Part shown: piece by piece, positions 11,990 to 23,850 of the stretch
Numbering within the stretch: position 1 is the stretch's first letter
Layout: each line of letters starts with the position of its first letter
Assembly (NCBI GenBank): GCA_014529385.2
Contig: CM043945.1
Coordinates: forward strand, 154,517,741 to 154,581,740
Source of the DNA: Adiantum capillus-veneris
Taxonomy: Eukaryota > Streptophyta > Polypodiopsida > Polypodiales > Pteridaceae
DNA: 64,000 nt
Reading direction: 5' to 3'
Position numbers and translations under genes: made by a program
The notes under the pieces: generated by a model
What the model was told of the DNA's origin: nothing
Databases searched by the model: none
What the model saw: only the letters and a program-made list of their open reading frames with translations

Positions 11990-12640
11990 GAAAGCCAGAT
12001 GCAGTGGCTATGACAGCGGAAGTTTTTGAGATCTTCCAAGAAATGCTAGCCAAAGCCTTCTGGAGCCATATGACTTTGTTTTGTCTAACCTCTTGAAAGA
12101 ATGTTCAGGTGGCTTATTGTTTGTTCAAGGTATGCTTGTCCATCATCTTGTAGTCAAGATGGGCTTTGATGAGGATGCCATCGTCGGAAGCGCTCTTATT
12201 GACATATATGTGAAATGTGGTGATATTTTAGACGCTTGCAAAGTGTTTAGCACTATGCCAGGAACAAAGATGCCATTATAGAAATCCTTGACTGCAGGGT
12301 TTGGATTGCAGGGGAGGCAAGGTTTAGTGTCGAGTTATGTCGAGGATTTGCAGAGACAAGTTTAGCCAAACAAGCTGGGGTTTGCTTGCTTGCTTTCTGC
12401 TTGCAGCACATTGGGTTTGGTGGGTGATGGCTACACCCTTTTTCAATGGATGCAAAAGAGGCATGGTGTTACCCCAACAATAGAGCACTTCACCTGCATA
12501 GCAGACCTACTGAGCCGAGCAGGGCTAGTAACACGAGCATAAGATTTGCTTCAAAGCATGTCGGCTTCCTCATACGTTGTTGGGTGGTCTACTGTGTTGA
12601 GCCATTTTAGGACATTTGGTGATGCAAGGGACGCTTCGCA
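11990..12640 (+). pseudogene. Pentatricopeptide-repeat (PPR, PLS-type) pseudogene
   Basis: Three frames together give a typical plant PPR run: EVFEIFQEMLAK; YDFVLSNLLKECSG; MLVHHLVVKMGFDED followed by GSALIDIYVKCGDILDA; then, after a degraded spacer, LGFACLLSACSTLGLVGDGY, HGVTPTIEHFTCIADLLSRA and WSTVLSHFRTFGDA. These match the P, L and S motifs of organelle RNA-editing type PPR proteins. Frameshifts and at least one in-frame stop (TAA after VTRA) break it. No start, transit peptide or C-terminal E/DYW domain is visible, so it is a fragment of a longer gene. Confidence 0.88.
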
Positions 12641-13026
12641 CTCTTCTTCTAGCTTACAATCCAATTTATTGCACCACACATGTTTCACTGATTCAACAAA
12701 GTCTTGAACCTTCAAGTTTCCATAAGCGATGGTGAATGTGATACACACACTACATTTTGAGAGGGCAGGCTCCGGTGAGCACCAGCCCGCATTTCATTCA
12801 AGTTACTTTGCTTGGCGAGTGATTATGCACATGTTCCTACTCATTAGCCTGTGCTAGCTAAGATGGAATCACTAGACACCGGGTGGCGGGGCAGCATATG
12901 AACGATATTTGTATAGCGACCAACAAGGCAGTGGGGCAAAGAGTTTCTCTACAATGCGGGGATTGCAATTGAGCGACTCAGTTGGCTAATTGCTTGGACT
13001 CAGTTTATGAGGTGGATACCTCCTCG

Positions 13027-14238
13027 TCACAGAAGTTGTGAATGCACTAACAAGTGCAAAAGGCAGCCTAATCGGCACCAAGTTCTGGGAGGTGGTATGC
13101 ATAGAGAATGGCATTGATCCAACGGGGTCATACAATGACAACGCTGATGTGTAGCTTGAGAGAGTGAATGTGTACTACAACGAGGCAAGCTGCGGGTGCT
13201 ATGTGCCTTGTGCCGTGCTGCTTGTCTATATGTTTTTCCATAATGCAATTGAAACAACATTTCCGGTGTTAAAGGGAGATGATATTTTTTTAAACGACAC
13301 CCACTAATCCAGTTCGGCATTTCTTTTCCATCTAGTGTCGACAGTTTTACTGCTCCGTTGGACGATATTTCTTGGATCAAATAAGGTCCCATGCCCCTTT
13401 TCTTTATCTTTTTGGCATGTTGTTTAAGGGTGTATACTAAGACATAGTCGCCCGTTTTAAAGTCCTTGTTCTTGACATGTTTGTCAAAAAACTCTTTCTG
13501 TTGTCTTTTTTTTACATAGATGGTCGCTACAGCGTTGAGTCGTAACTCATCTAATTTTTCAAGGTCCTCTAACCACTCTGAAAGTTCATGCACCGTCCAG
13601 TCCAACTGTTTTGCTACCCTTAGTGTGGGGATCAAAAAGTCAATAGGCAATATTGCATTTAACCCATATACCATATTAAATGGTGTAGCATTGAGTGTTA
13701 TTTTATATGCAACTCGATAAGCCCACAATGCCGAATAGAGCATCTGATCCCAATTTGTTCTTGTTTCACTAACCAGTTTCGTAAGAATCGTGCACAATAC
13801 TTTGTTGGTCGCTTCCGCTTGACCATTGGCTTGTGGATGATAGGGTGCAGATTTGCGATGAATTACCATAAACTCATTTAAGAGATGTTGGATAACTTCA
13901 TTTACAAAGTGTGTCCCTCTATCACTTACCAGCTCGATTGGAAGGCCATAACGTGTAAACACATATTCATATAAGAATTGTGCCGTGGTTCTAGCGTCTG
14001 CTTTCGTTGTGGCTTTTGCTTCCACCCATTTGGTCATGTAGTCCGTGGTCACTATGATATATTGTGCTTGTGAACGATACGCTGGTGGAGTGATAGGACC
14101 AACAAAGTCCAATCCCCATTTAGCGAATGCTCGAGCACTCATCATTGGTCTGAAAGGCATTTCGTCTCTTTTAACTGGTACCTTAGTACGTTGACATTCA
14201 TCACACCTTTTCACGAATTCTGCTGCGTCTTGAATCAT
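13027..14238 (-). pseudogene. Gypsy-1 integrase: second zinc finger, DDE core and GPY module
   Basis: The order is a CX2C of an H2C2 finger (CDECQRTK), core Asp in KWGLDFVGPI, Asp in LVSDRGTHF, Glu in NGQAEATNK, and a C-terminal GPY module (KKRGMGPYLIQEI). The three catalytic residues are intact. A single TGA (14245-14247, where TGG of the usual WWP is expected) separates it from the first part of the same finger. Real element sequence ends near 13240; the last ~70 codons of the open frame run into flanking DNA antisense to the tubulin fragment and are not integrase. Confidence 0.9.
13056..13220 (+). pseudogene. Beta-tubulin N-terminal fragment (pseudogene)
   Basis: A single plus-strand frame gives IGTKFWEVVCIENGIDPTG, then, after one in-frame TAG, LERVNVYYNEASCG and YVPCAVL. 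These correspond to roughly residues 8-66 of plant beta-tubulin (around the QIGAKFWEV and LERVNVYYNEASCG landmarks). The glycine-rich CGNQ part upstream is degraded and no sequence for later residues follows. The fragment ends within about 20-30 bp of the truncated end of Gypsy-1 and 0.4 kb after the PPR pseudogene. Confidence 0.9.
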
Positions 14239-14244
14239 GGTCGG

Positions 14245-14790
14245 TCACCAAATCCCTGCAACCATAATGATTTTTACGGTTCTCTCTGCTGAAAAATGAC
14301 CACCTGCTATGCCTGCATGAGTCTGTTCCAATAATGGAAAGTAGTCATTTTCATGAGGAACTAACCTCAGCTGGTCATCAGTTCCTCTTTTATACAATTG
14401 GTCACTAATGATGGTATACCTATTCGCTTCGATTTGTAAAGCCTTTTGTCTGGCTTTAGAACAATCTCCTGGCAGCTCCTTATTAGTCAAATAATCCACA
14501 ATAGCATGACTCCATGAGGGTGCTACTGTCACTTGGTATAATGTGGCATAATCCACAGTGGTATTGGATGTGCAAAAGTCGCATTTCTTGATGTAATTGG
14601 CTACATCGCCTGCCATTCCTGGCCAATACACTCCAAGTCTTCTTAATTGTGCATACATCATTTGATTTCCTCTATGGAATCCCCCTGTTTGTGTGTGGGC
14701 CTCCTCTAGATACGCTTCGTACTCCTCTGGGCCTATACACAATCTTAGAATCCCATCGTTTCCATGATGGTACATTCTTCCCGCAAGCAT
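14245..14790 (-). pseudogene. Gypsy-1 integrase N-terminal region with two H2C2 zinc-binding units
   Basis: Two H2C2-type units occur in one frame. The first has HTQTGGFHRG then YWPGMAGDVANYIKKCDFC. The second has HAGIAGGHFSAERTV, with its cysteines (CDEC) encoded just after the stop at 14245. The linker YQVTVAPSWSHAIVDYLTN and GILRL/DQLYKRG wording are typical of the region before a Gypsy integrase. One H2C2 unit is normal, so this copy, or its family, has an extra one. It is in frame with the preceding segment across a TGA at 14800-14802. Confidence 0.8.
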
Positions 14791-14799
14791 TGTGTAATT

Positions 14800-15072
14800 T
14801 CATGCTTGTTTAATGTCTTCCACCGTGTGTTTGTCGTCAAGATTCATTCCATATGTCAGCAACGGAATAATTTTCTTTGACCATTTCGGTACCATCTCTA
14901 TATTAAACAAGTATGCGTCTGGGAGATCATCATCTACTCCGGTAGCTTTTTCGCCATGTAGTAATCGAGAAAGGTGGTCTGCTCTTTGATGAGTTTTTCC
15001 TTTCTTAATCACTATCGTAAAATCAAACTCCAGCAACACAATGAACCACTTACAATTCGTCCCGTGTTGCAA
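14800..15072 (-). pseudogene. Gypsy-1 RNase H C-terminal part
   Basis: Contains KGKTHQRADHLSRLL, the RNase H C-terminal motif with its catalytic Asp, preceded by KWFIVLLEFDFTI. It is connected to the RT segment by a frameshift at about 15070 and to the integrase segment by one in-frame TGA. The DDDLPDAYLF wording following it is typical of plant non-chromovirus Gypsy elements. Confidence 0.85.
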
Positions 15073-17687
15073 GGTTTGTTTACTAAGTATAAGAGTGCCT
15101 GATGATCCACAAAGAATGTGAATTTGTTCGCGAGTAAGTAGTGCCGAAATTTCTTTACGGCATATATCATACCCAATCCTTCTCTTTCAGTGGTAGTATA
15201 ATTCTTTTCTGCACTGTTGAGTTGTCTACTAGCATAACTGATTCGAAAATCCGTCTTTCCCTCATCTGGTTGTGCTAGTATACATCCTATTGCAAATGCC
15301 AAAGCATCTACATGTACATGGAAGATCTTTGACCAATCTGGTGCTTTTAGAATTGGTGCAGATACCACTGCATCTTTTAATTTCTGGAATGACTCCTCAC
15401 ATTCATTTGTCCAAATGAAGAGCGTGATTAGACTATACAAGGGTTTTGCTATTACAGCGTACATGTAGATAAAACGTCGATAGTATCCACAATGTCCCAT
15501 AAACGATTGTACCTCTCGTACAGTGTTTGGTCTTGGCAATTCTATGATCACCTTCACCTTGTCTTCATCAGTGGTAATTCCATTAGCCGACACTATGTGG
15601 CCTAAGATTTTACCTTGTCGTACCATGAATACGTATTTTTTTGGGTTGAGGCAAATCCTATACGTTCTGCATTTTTTGAATACCTTTCTAAGATGATCTA
15701 TATGGTCTTCTCTCAATAGCGAATAGACACACAAGTCGTCCATGTAAATATCCAAGAATTTTCGCAAGTATTCTTTAAAAGCGTGTGTCATTAATCTCTG
15801 AAATGTGGCTGGAGCATTGGTAAAGCCAAATGGCATTACCCTAAACGCATATATGTCCCATTCTGTTATAAATTTTGTTTTGTATTGATCTTCTAGTTTG
15901 ACCCCCAATTGGTTATAACCAGAGAATCCGTCCATAAAGCTATAGGCTTGCTTGCCAGCCACTCGTTCCAGGACGTGTTCAGTGATAGGTAGAGGGTAGT
16001 TGTCTCTTATAGTTGCTGCGTTTACCTTCTTGAGATTTACACACACTCGTAATTTCCCGTTTTTCTTAGGTACCACCACTATCGGGGACACCCAGTCCGT
16101 GTGTTCTATCTCATAAATAAATTTAGCCTCCATAAGTTTGTCTATCTCCTCTTTTATCCTTTTGGCGAATGTCTCATTGTACGTGTATGGACGTTGTTTG
16201 CTTGGCTTTGCATCAGACTTCAGAGGGATTGAATGTTCACAAATGTTAGGATCCACTCCCTTCAAATCTTTGTACGACCAAGCAAATACATCTCGAAATT
16301 CCTTAAGTGTTTTGATCAGTAAGTCCTCTTCTCGACCTAGATCTGTGGCAATGTAAGCAGGTCGAGGATTTTCTCCTGGCTCTCCTAAGTCTATTTTCTT
16401 GGCGTTCTCTGGCCCGTCGTAGGACTCGTTTGATTTAGGCTCCCTCATTGGTTGCTGAACCACCAATCTTCTTTCCTGAATGGTGTACTTACAATAGTGA
16501 GGAGGTACATCTATCTTTTTACTCCCATCACTAGCGTTCATTCCATCGCTACTTTCCATTTCAATTGTCCATACATTTTTAATTTTTTGTTTCCACTCAT
16601 TGTATCTCGTTTTCCGTTCAATTTTCGTCATAATTGGACTACAATAGACAGTCAGTTTTTCTGTTGGAACTCTTTTTTTGAGTTTGCTGGTTTTCTTAGG
16701 TTTCAACAGTCTGGACTTAAATCCTGAGTCTTCAGCAACCTTAAGAAATCTTCCTGACACTTTATCCTTAACACAATCAACAGCGTGAATGTTCATAAGG
16801 AAATGTGTTTTACCCTCAAACTCCGGCATGGGTCTCAACCTGGTTGATGTACTGATGTGGTTTCGTTTTCTCTTGTATCTTTTTTGGCGTCTCTCATTTT
16901 GGTTTGGGAAATTGTAGAAGACGTTATTGTCTTGATCTTGATTGTCGTCTCCCTCTGTATTTTCCGACTTCTCGTCATCCGCGTTATCCTTGTTTTCACT
17001 TTGATCAGAAGAATCATAAAATTCTTCTCCTTCCTGCTTGATTTTTTTGGTGGGGATGTCCACATAGCCCACTATCTTAATCTCAAGTTTCGTTTCTGTT
17101 TTATGGATCCTCGTATTCTCAATATATACCTCGTCCTCATCCTCCTCCACAATTTTGCTCAACATGTAGTATGGTATGATATCGTAGCCATTCTCATCAC
17201 AAAATTTGGTGGGAGTGACTTCATTGACGCATACATCCAATGTAGCTAAAATTTGAGACCATTCTAGGGGTTCGAGTTTCTCTTCAGGAAAAGGTTCTCG
17301 TATATAGGCATCGTCTTCCAAAACCCTCTCTAGTGTCCTTTCATCGTGGTCAAATTCACTACATTGAGACGCCCCACACATCCATATCTCTTTTTTCTTA
17401 CAAAGCCACGCTGGGACTTCTGATCCACTCATGGTGGCTGAGTCAAATTCTTCCACAGGGGTTCTCGTGACATCATGGTAGCTATGATTTTTCATTTTTA
17501 TGCGTGTAGTAGTTTCAGCATGTCTTAGATACAAATAATCATACCCCCAGTCCTGCACCATTTTGAGTTGCCTCATGAACGGCCTACCAAGGATAATTTC
17601 ATAGTTGTTCTTCTTGACGAAATCTACTATGGAAAAGGTATGTTCATATTCTATGCCACAGGAAGATACCACGATTGCCTCAAGCAA
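15012..17687 (-). pseudogene. Gypsy-1 protease end, linker, reverse transcriptase and RNase H
   Basis: About 890 codons open. The start carries the end of the protease fold (EIILGRPFMRQLKMVQDWG), then a long charged linker rich in Glu, Asp and Lys. The RT follows with WVSPIVVVPKKNGKLRVCV, NNYPLP-like, FMDGFSGYNQ, FRVMPFGFTNAPATFQRLM and the catalytic box IYMDDLCVYS (complement of about 15733-15747). RNase H begins with HVHVDALAFAIG. The RT core looks intact, so decay is recent or slow here. The frame ends by a slip near 15070. Confidence 0.92.
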
Positions 17688-17720
17688 TCCTATAGGCCTT
17701 TCTATGTGCCCATCCGCCAG

Positions 17721-17906
17721 TTACAATTTCATTCTAGTTGTTCGTATTGTTGGTTTTCCCCATTTTTCCCATAGCAATTTGGTCGCAATGGCAATGCTAG
17801 CTCCACTATCAAGTATTGCCTTAGTTTCTATGCCATTATACTCAACTGGTAGGGTCGTGTTGCCGTCTTCACCCTCACAATACTCTCCTACCTTGTTGAG
17901 TGGCAC
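17721..17906 (-). pseudogene. Gypsy-1 aspartic protease active-site segment
   Basis: Carries LPVEYNGIETKAILDSGASI, in which DSGA is the retroviral-type aspartic protease active site. It is followed by a frame change near 17.7 kb that separates it from the protease C-terminal part encoded at the start of the 17687 segment. Confidence 0.82.
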
Positions 17907-18358
17907 TGGTGTGGCACTGGTCTAGTGTTGACTTTCTTCGGTTCTGTGTCATTAAGCTCGGTTTCGAAGAACTTAAGAGGTGTCCTTATGCCAAATTTTT
18001 CAAGACATTTGCCCACTTCTGTCCACATGCTTAGCCTAATTTTTAACAATTCTGCCAATGTGATTGTACACTTGACCGGAGTGGTCAACAAGTCTGTCAG
18101 GATTTTAGTGTCCAATTGATTTGAACCGCCTATTCTCTGAGAAGGTACTCGTCGAATTTCTGATCTTGCCTCATAGTCCCCCATATATGATGGCAAAGTT
18201 CTGAGAGATTGTGGTTTGCTATCTTCGGATGCAACTGAACCATTATCTCCTTGAAATGATTTAATGTCCAAATCCCATGGAATCTTATTCAAGTTCAGCT
18301 CCGAAAAAGGCGCTGACTTGACTGTTTTTGTCTCATATTTTTCTTGAGCTTTTCGCAC
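17888..18358 (-). pseudogene. Gypsy-1 gag-pol linker segment
   Basis: No motif beyond its position between gag and the protease. It contains LTTPVKCTITLAELLKIR and a LFSELN/IPWDLD stretch of the kind seen before the protease of plant Gypsy polyproteins. Out of frame with both neighbours: a one-base slip near 18360 upstream and another near 17.9 kb downstream. Confidence 0.65.
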
Positions 18359-18509
18359 CGTTTCCCAAAAGCTCTTCAGGCCAATTTTCTTTCACAATAG
18401 GCGAATATGGTGGAAAATCTTTCAGTGATTCATCAGTGCTATTAGGTACGTCTTTTGCATCCTCTACATCCCGCAAGGATTTAATGTTTTCTATCTTGTC
18501 GGGTATCCT

Positions 18510-19976
18510 TTATTCGGTTTTGTGAGGTGTTTCATGGTTTGCTGGTTTGATTACTCTATCTCCCGCTTCCATAGGTGGAGGCTCCACTAAAGCTTGTGCA
18601 ATTTCAATCAGCTGTTTGCACATCTCTAGTCTCTGTTTTTCTATCTCTGGATATGGATATGTCATCCACCTTTGCTCTAGGGTCTGTCTGTTCTTCAATC
18701 TTGCTTCATATGCTTGCAAGATTGCATCTAAGGGTTCATTGATCTTATCTACCAATACCGACCCTCCTGAGCTTGCACTCTTTGGTCCTTCCGTTGATTT
18801 TAGAGAGTCGGACTCTCTTTGCTGTTTAAGTTGTTCTCGAGCTATCGTTAGCTCAGCTTCTACATCTTTTTGTTTTCGCTCACGTCTAGCTTTCATTTTC
18901 GCTCTTCGTTCTTTCCAAGGATTATCACGACTGACACTAGACTTGTCAGTCTTGATTTCTTCTTGATTTTCATCGTTACTCTTGGGCTGATTGTCATCTT
19001 TCCTTGCTTGGGCTCTCGTCAAGACCTTAACAGGAATCGGAGTTTCGTTTTCTGACCCTCCACTGGACGGTAGCGCTCCCAGCATATTCAAGGTAGATTT
19101 TGCTCCTTTGCTCGGGTTTTTAGGGCAATCAGGGATCAAGTGAGTAATTCCACACTCCGTGCAATATGCGTTGACCCTAATGATTTAGTCATGAGGGCAA
19201 TCCCTCAGCCAATGGTCTCCTCCACACTTGTAGCATGGTCCTTTAGGCTGTTGAGGTGATCCTGGAGCTCCTCTTTGTTGGTGCGCAATTCTTTGCCCGC
19301 TCATGCCTCCGTTGGCTATGAACAACAGTGTTCTTTCATCCAGGCGATATCGTCCTTCTCTCGTTGCCTGTGCAGCAGTTGGTGGTCCTGTATTTCCTAT
19401 CATGCTCCATGGTTCTGGTGTAGAGGGTTCGTCCTGTGGATAATAGACAGAGTTTGCCGCATATCCATTGGGCTCGTCGTAGTATGCATGCACAGGTACC
19501 AAAGCCTTCTCGTCCGACTCAGTTACTGTGGGTGTGTATCTTATGCCGACTGGTCGTAATCCTGGTAGGGGTGGTTGTTGTCCCAACACTGGTTGTGGTC
19601 TTTCTGCACCTACAGGTCCTGGTAGGTTGCCAGTCTGATATCTAGGCATTGGTTGGACTTGAGGAGATGTCGCCTGAGCTTGTGGAGCATATGGTCGTTC
19701 TCTCACATATCCCTTGTTATAATAACACTCCTCCGTTCCATGGTTTGTCCATTTTTGTTCAATCGCACACCATTTTGGTTGTTTAGCTTGTGGTTTGGAA
19801 TACAAGTTAATCTTTTTAAGCACTTCCTCTACAAGCTGCTCTTGGCTTACCGCTACTTCCCCCTTCAGTGTTGTCTTAGCAGACTTGCTCCCGCTTTGTT
19901 GTGAGGAAGAATCATCGTCAAGATCCTTGAACTCACCCTCTTTGTAGACCACACAATTGTCCACAAGGTATAGCGC
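18510..19976 (-). pseudogene. Gypsy-1 gag, C-terminal half with two zinc knuckles
   Basis: Continues gag directly after the Gypsy-2 insertion point (LYLVDNCVVYKEGEFKDLDD). A Pro/Gln-rich region is followed by two knuckles of the form CX2CX3HX4C: CYKCGGDHWLRDC and, after a single in-frame TAA at 19185-19187, CTECGITHLIPDC. A Lys/Glu-rich coiled-coil-like stretch (ERRAKMKARRERKQKDVEAE) follows. Apart from that stop the frame is continuous, ending in a stop at 18510-18512. Confidence 0.87.
19973..19976. other. Target-site duplication of Gypsy-2, left copy
   Basis: GCGC precedes the LTR start TGTGAG here, and GCGC follows the LTR end TGACA at 28710-28713. If the first T of the left LTR is read as target, the shared stretch is 5 bp (GCGCT), the usual Gypsy length. 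Confidence 0.75.
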
Positions 19977-20146
19977 TGTGAGCGGGATGAAAACACACAC
20001 AGCGTCTCTATAACGACCCGACACACACTCTTGGGAAGATACACACACACACACTATGGGGCACCACTCGGCTTAGACAACATACCTGGCCGAGACAGGG
20101 AACACACCTCTGGAGTGAGAGGAGAGAGACTATCCACTTGCCCACT

Positions 20147-20186
<40 letters not shown>

Positions 20187-21129
20187 AAAAAACTCAGCTC
20201 AAAAGTGGAGAATTTCTGATGTTTAGATACAATTGAGCTTGGGCCAACACCAATGGGGCAAATAGCTCACACAATATGGGTAAAATAAGCCAGATACAAT
20301 CACAAACTAGAGCAGAAACTTCGCTCATAGGAGAAACTTACACAGAAAAACAGCAGGAAAAGAGTGAGGAATTTGGCAAAATGGACAGCGCCATCGCGTC
20401 CGGAACGGCCCAAAACCCTAGTCCACAATGTCAAAGTGCTCAAATCCGACCTCGGGTGAGCAGTTTACGGCCAAAACAGACTCCAAAATGAGCAAAAACA
20501 CACTTGCGGCTGTTCCTCCTCTCTTCTCCACGTTTTTTCTGGTCTTCTCTTTGTTTTTTCAGTTCCCACACTTAGATTTATTAGTTGGGCACCCTTGGCC
20601 TGTTAGATGACCTCAAACGGACCCCGAACAGGCCAAAAACTGATCTCGCAGTGCATAGTTGTCACCTTTTTGCATCATTCGCACACCTGGCACTCAGCTT
20701 TTTTCCAATAATGCATCTCGCCACCACGTGAAGTGGCCCCAAAAAGTGGTCCTAATGATGACCTTTCTGCATAACTCTCACAAGAAAACACCCACGTTGT
20801 GTCGGTCCTCATCCGCGTGCAAATATTGACCTCGTTCGCCCTCCTAACGCCACTAGATGCCATCTGACGCACCTGCTGACCTCACGTCGTCGGCCCGCGG
20901 ATAGCTTCCTCGAGAAGTTTTATGCGCTACCAACTTCACTTTATTGTAGAAAAAACACACTAGTACTGATAATAGTGAAAATCGCTGCACTATGTACATG
21001 CTGTCCTACCTGTACACATGTGGGCCCCACGTAACCACCTGGCTATGGAAATTGGGTAATCCTTTATTCGATGCACCATGCATGTGTATGTACATATGCG
21101 CAATTCCTTGCTCAAAAAAACTCCTGACA
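19977..21129 (-). repeat. 3' LTR of Gypsy-2
   Basis: 1153 bp on the plus strand from TGTGAGCGGG to CTCCTGACA. It aligns along its whole length with 27565-28709, with roughly 25-30 single-base differences that I counted by eye, mostly C/T and G/A, plus a length change in the internal (AC)n tract at about 20146-20183. Confidence 0.93.
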
Positions 21130-21157
21130 TAATTTGCCCATCCCCTAGCCTGCTAGA

Positions 21158-23347
21158 TCATTCATGATCAGCAGCAGCAAAGAGAGATATGAGACTCGCC
21201 GCATCACAGGTCTCCTCATCCTTCACCAACATTGCTTGCTCCACAGACAGCTCATCTTGCTCCACCATCATCAATCTAGCATGATACAATTTAAGACGCA
21301 ATCCATTTACCCTTGACTTATGTAGAACACCATCCAGGTTAGCCAGCTGATATGTGCCATTTGGAAAACACTCCACTACCTTGAAAGGGCCTTCCCACTT
21401 AATTTGAAACTTCTTTTGGAAGGTGTTGTCCAGCTTACTGTTGTAGCGCAAAACCAAGTCATGCTTCTTGATACCCTTACTTTTGACCTTTTCATTTATC
21501 TTTGCCAAAGCCCTATCTTGCATCTGCCCATAATGTTCCAATGCACTCATCCTACCCAACTGAACCTCTTGTAGTTGTAAGAGCCTCTCTTCGAATGCAT
21601 CACTAGGCGGCCCAAGCAACTTCTCTAACATCTTGACCGCAGGCAACTCTACTTCCACAGGCAATAGTGCTTCTTTTCCATACACCAAATGAAATGGAGT
21701 AAACCTTGTACCTGTCTTCACCGAAGTACGGTAAGCCCATAATGCACTAGGCAATTCCAAATCCCAATTCTTTCCTTGGTGCTCTGTCACTTTCGAAAGA
21801 ATCTGTACCAACTCACCATTGAATCTTTCATTTAAGCCATTACATTGTGGGTAATAAGGAGTGGTATGCTGGTGCCTAATCTTCATCTTTGTGCATAAGA
21901 AGTCTAGCAGTTTAGCTCTAAATCCTGGCCCCTTATCTGAAAGTAGCTCTAATGGCATCCCAAACTTGCAACATATTTCATCATACACAAATTTTGCCAC
22001 ATCCTTTGCAGTGATCTGTTTTACTGCTATAGCCTCTGCCCATCTAGAGAGATAGTCCACTGCCGTCAAGATATAGCTTTTGCCCCTGCTTGTGATAGGT
22101 AACGGGCCTATTGCATCAATCCCCCACTTTTCAAACACATCAAACGCCATAATGGTTTTTCGTAGCTCTGGCTTCAACACTCTCTTCCCAAACGCTTGAC
22201 ACCTATTGTAAGACCTACACCAATGGTGAACATCCTTGTGCAAACTAGGCCATACATACCCCTCTTGCAAAATCTTATGCAAGGTGATCTTTAGAGCAAA
22301 ATGGCCACCACATGCGCCTTCATGATTCTCTTCCAACACTCTGTAAAGCTCCTCCCGCCAAGGTACACGTCTCAACACGAGATCAGCCCCTTTCATGTAT
22401 AAGACATCACCAATCAATTTGTACCTGTATGCTCTACGCACAAAGCCATACTTCTTAGACTTCTGAATCTCCTTTGGAATGATTCCTGTTAGCAAAAACT
22501 CCTCTTCTTGAGCCAAACTTTCCCGGCCATGATAAAGAGGTAAAGTGGTCCTCAACACGAATAGCTCCCCAATCATGCCTTGAGCTGCTTCATGTGCCTC
22601 TCCATTTAGAGCACGTTCAATGTGTCTGATGATCCATGCTTCGAACTTTTTTAACAGGCCTTTAATTCTGAAGCACATTTCCTTCAATGAGGTGTTCTTG
22701 CTCTTCCACACACCCAGCACTTGCTTCACCACTAACAAGGCATCACCTTTGATGCTCAACCTTCGAACCCCATGCTTCAAACAAATGTGTAATCCGGCTT
22801 CCAATGTAGCATATTCAGCCTCATTGTTACTATGCGCATCCAATTTGAACCCTCTCTTGCATACTAGCTTCCCCTCTGGATCATAAAGTGCTATACCCCC
22901 TGAAGCTGCATCGTGGCTCTTTCTGTATGAACCATCAAAGAACAACACATGTGCATTGCTGATCTGTGGCACTTCTTCAACTACCTTTCTCACCACATCT
23001 TCCTTAACAATAAGGGGATTCTCCTTGTAGGTCAACAAATCAGCTAGGGTAGCCCTTGTACTATCTTCCACTAGAAAAGAGAACTCAAACTCTTCCAGCT
23101 CAATTACCCATTTCTTCACCACATTTGACATGTTAGTACCATTAATTAACTGTGGCAAAAAGGCATAACTCGTCAAGAAAACAAAAGGCCGTGGTAGCAA
23201 GTAATGACGAAATCGTCGACAAGCAAATATTACACTGGCCATCACTAGCTCTACTTCCGATAACTTTCTCTCCGCTACCAACTTCACTCGGCTTGCACAG
23301 TACACTGGCCTCATATAATGGCTGCCCTTCCCCTTTTGCAATAGCAT
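21158..23347 (-). pseudogene. Gypsy-2 RNase H, second (archaeal-type) RNase H and integrase
   Basis: About 730 codons. The start is the tail of the RT-linked RNase H (PVYCASRVKLVAERKLSEVE, FRHYLL). A second RNase H follows: VLFFDGSYRKS, NNEAEYATLEAGL, IKGDALLVVKQV and a final NGEAHEAA. The integrase has an H2C2 finger (HEGACGGHFALKITL, then CRSYNRCQ), core Asp in KWGIDAIGPL, Asp in LLSDKGPGF, Glu in NGLNERFNG, and a GPF module (KWEGPFKVVECFPNGTYQL). All catalytic residues of the second RNase H and the integrase look present. It is joined to the RT by a frameshift near 23345. Confidence 0.93.
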
Positions 23348-23850
23348 ACTCCAATGGCATCATCCCCTACTGATGGATTTACATAAAAAACTTTCTCCCA
23401 ATCAGGAGCATGCATGGCTGACAAACCCCCTAACACCTCTTTCACCTCTTGAAACACTTCTTCACACTTGTCATCCCATTGCAATGGATCATGCTTTGCC
23501 ACTTGCTGTAATGGATAAAGAAGCTGCGAAGACAATGGAATAAACCGTGCCATGTACTTCACTTTGTGTATAAAGGTTGCCAATTGCTTCGTACTCGTAG
23601 GTGATGGAAGAAGAATAATAGACTTAACCTTGTCTGGATCAGCTTCAATGCCATTTTCTGACACCATGTGGCCCAATAACTTCACCCTTGGCTGTGCTAG
23701 ATGACATTTCTTTGGATTTAGTTGTCCTCCACATTCATCATATCGAGCCAATACCATCTGCAGCTTCTCATGGTGTTCAGCCCTACTGCTATAAACACAG
23801 AAGTCATCCATAAAAGCTTTAACACAACTACCAATGAATGGTTCCAACAC
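23311..23850 (-). pseudogene. Gypsy-2 reverse transcriptase, second half
   Basis: Carries the catalytic box AFMDDFCVYS and the NPKKCHLAQPRVKLLGHMVS, DPDKVKSI and FIHKVKYMARFIP motifs of the RT thumb/connection. It begins directly after a single in-frame TAG (23851-23853), so in an unbroken copy it would be continuous with the gag-protease-RT segment upstream. The RNase H start lacks the usual catalytic Asp (VNPSVGDDAIGV), in line with the degenerate RT-linked RNase H of Tat elements. Confidence 0.9.

Noticed and set aside
16452-17249. Plus-strand frames opposite the Gypsy-1 linker
   Set aside because: They are antisense shadows of the Glu/Lys-rich linker, giving Phe/Leu/Ile-rich peptides that mimic membrane segments.
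259-23850. Reading Copia-1, Gypsy-1 and Gypsy-2 pieces as separate host genes
   Set aside because: Domain order, LTRs, primer-binding sites and shared frames show they are broken parts of three retrotransposons.
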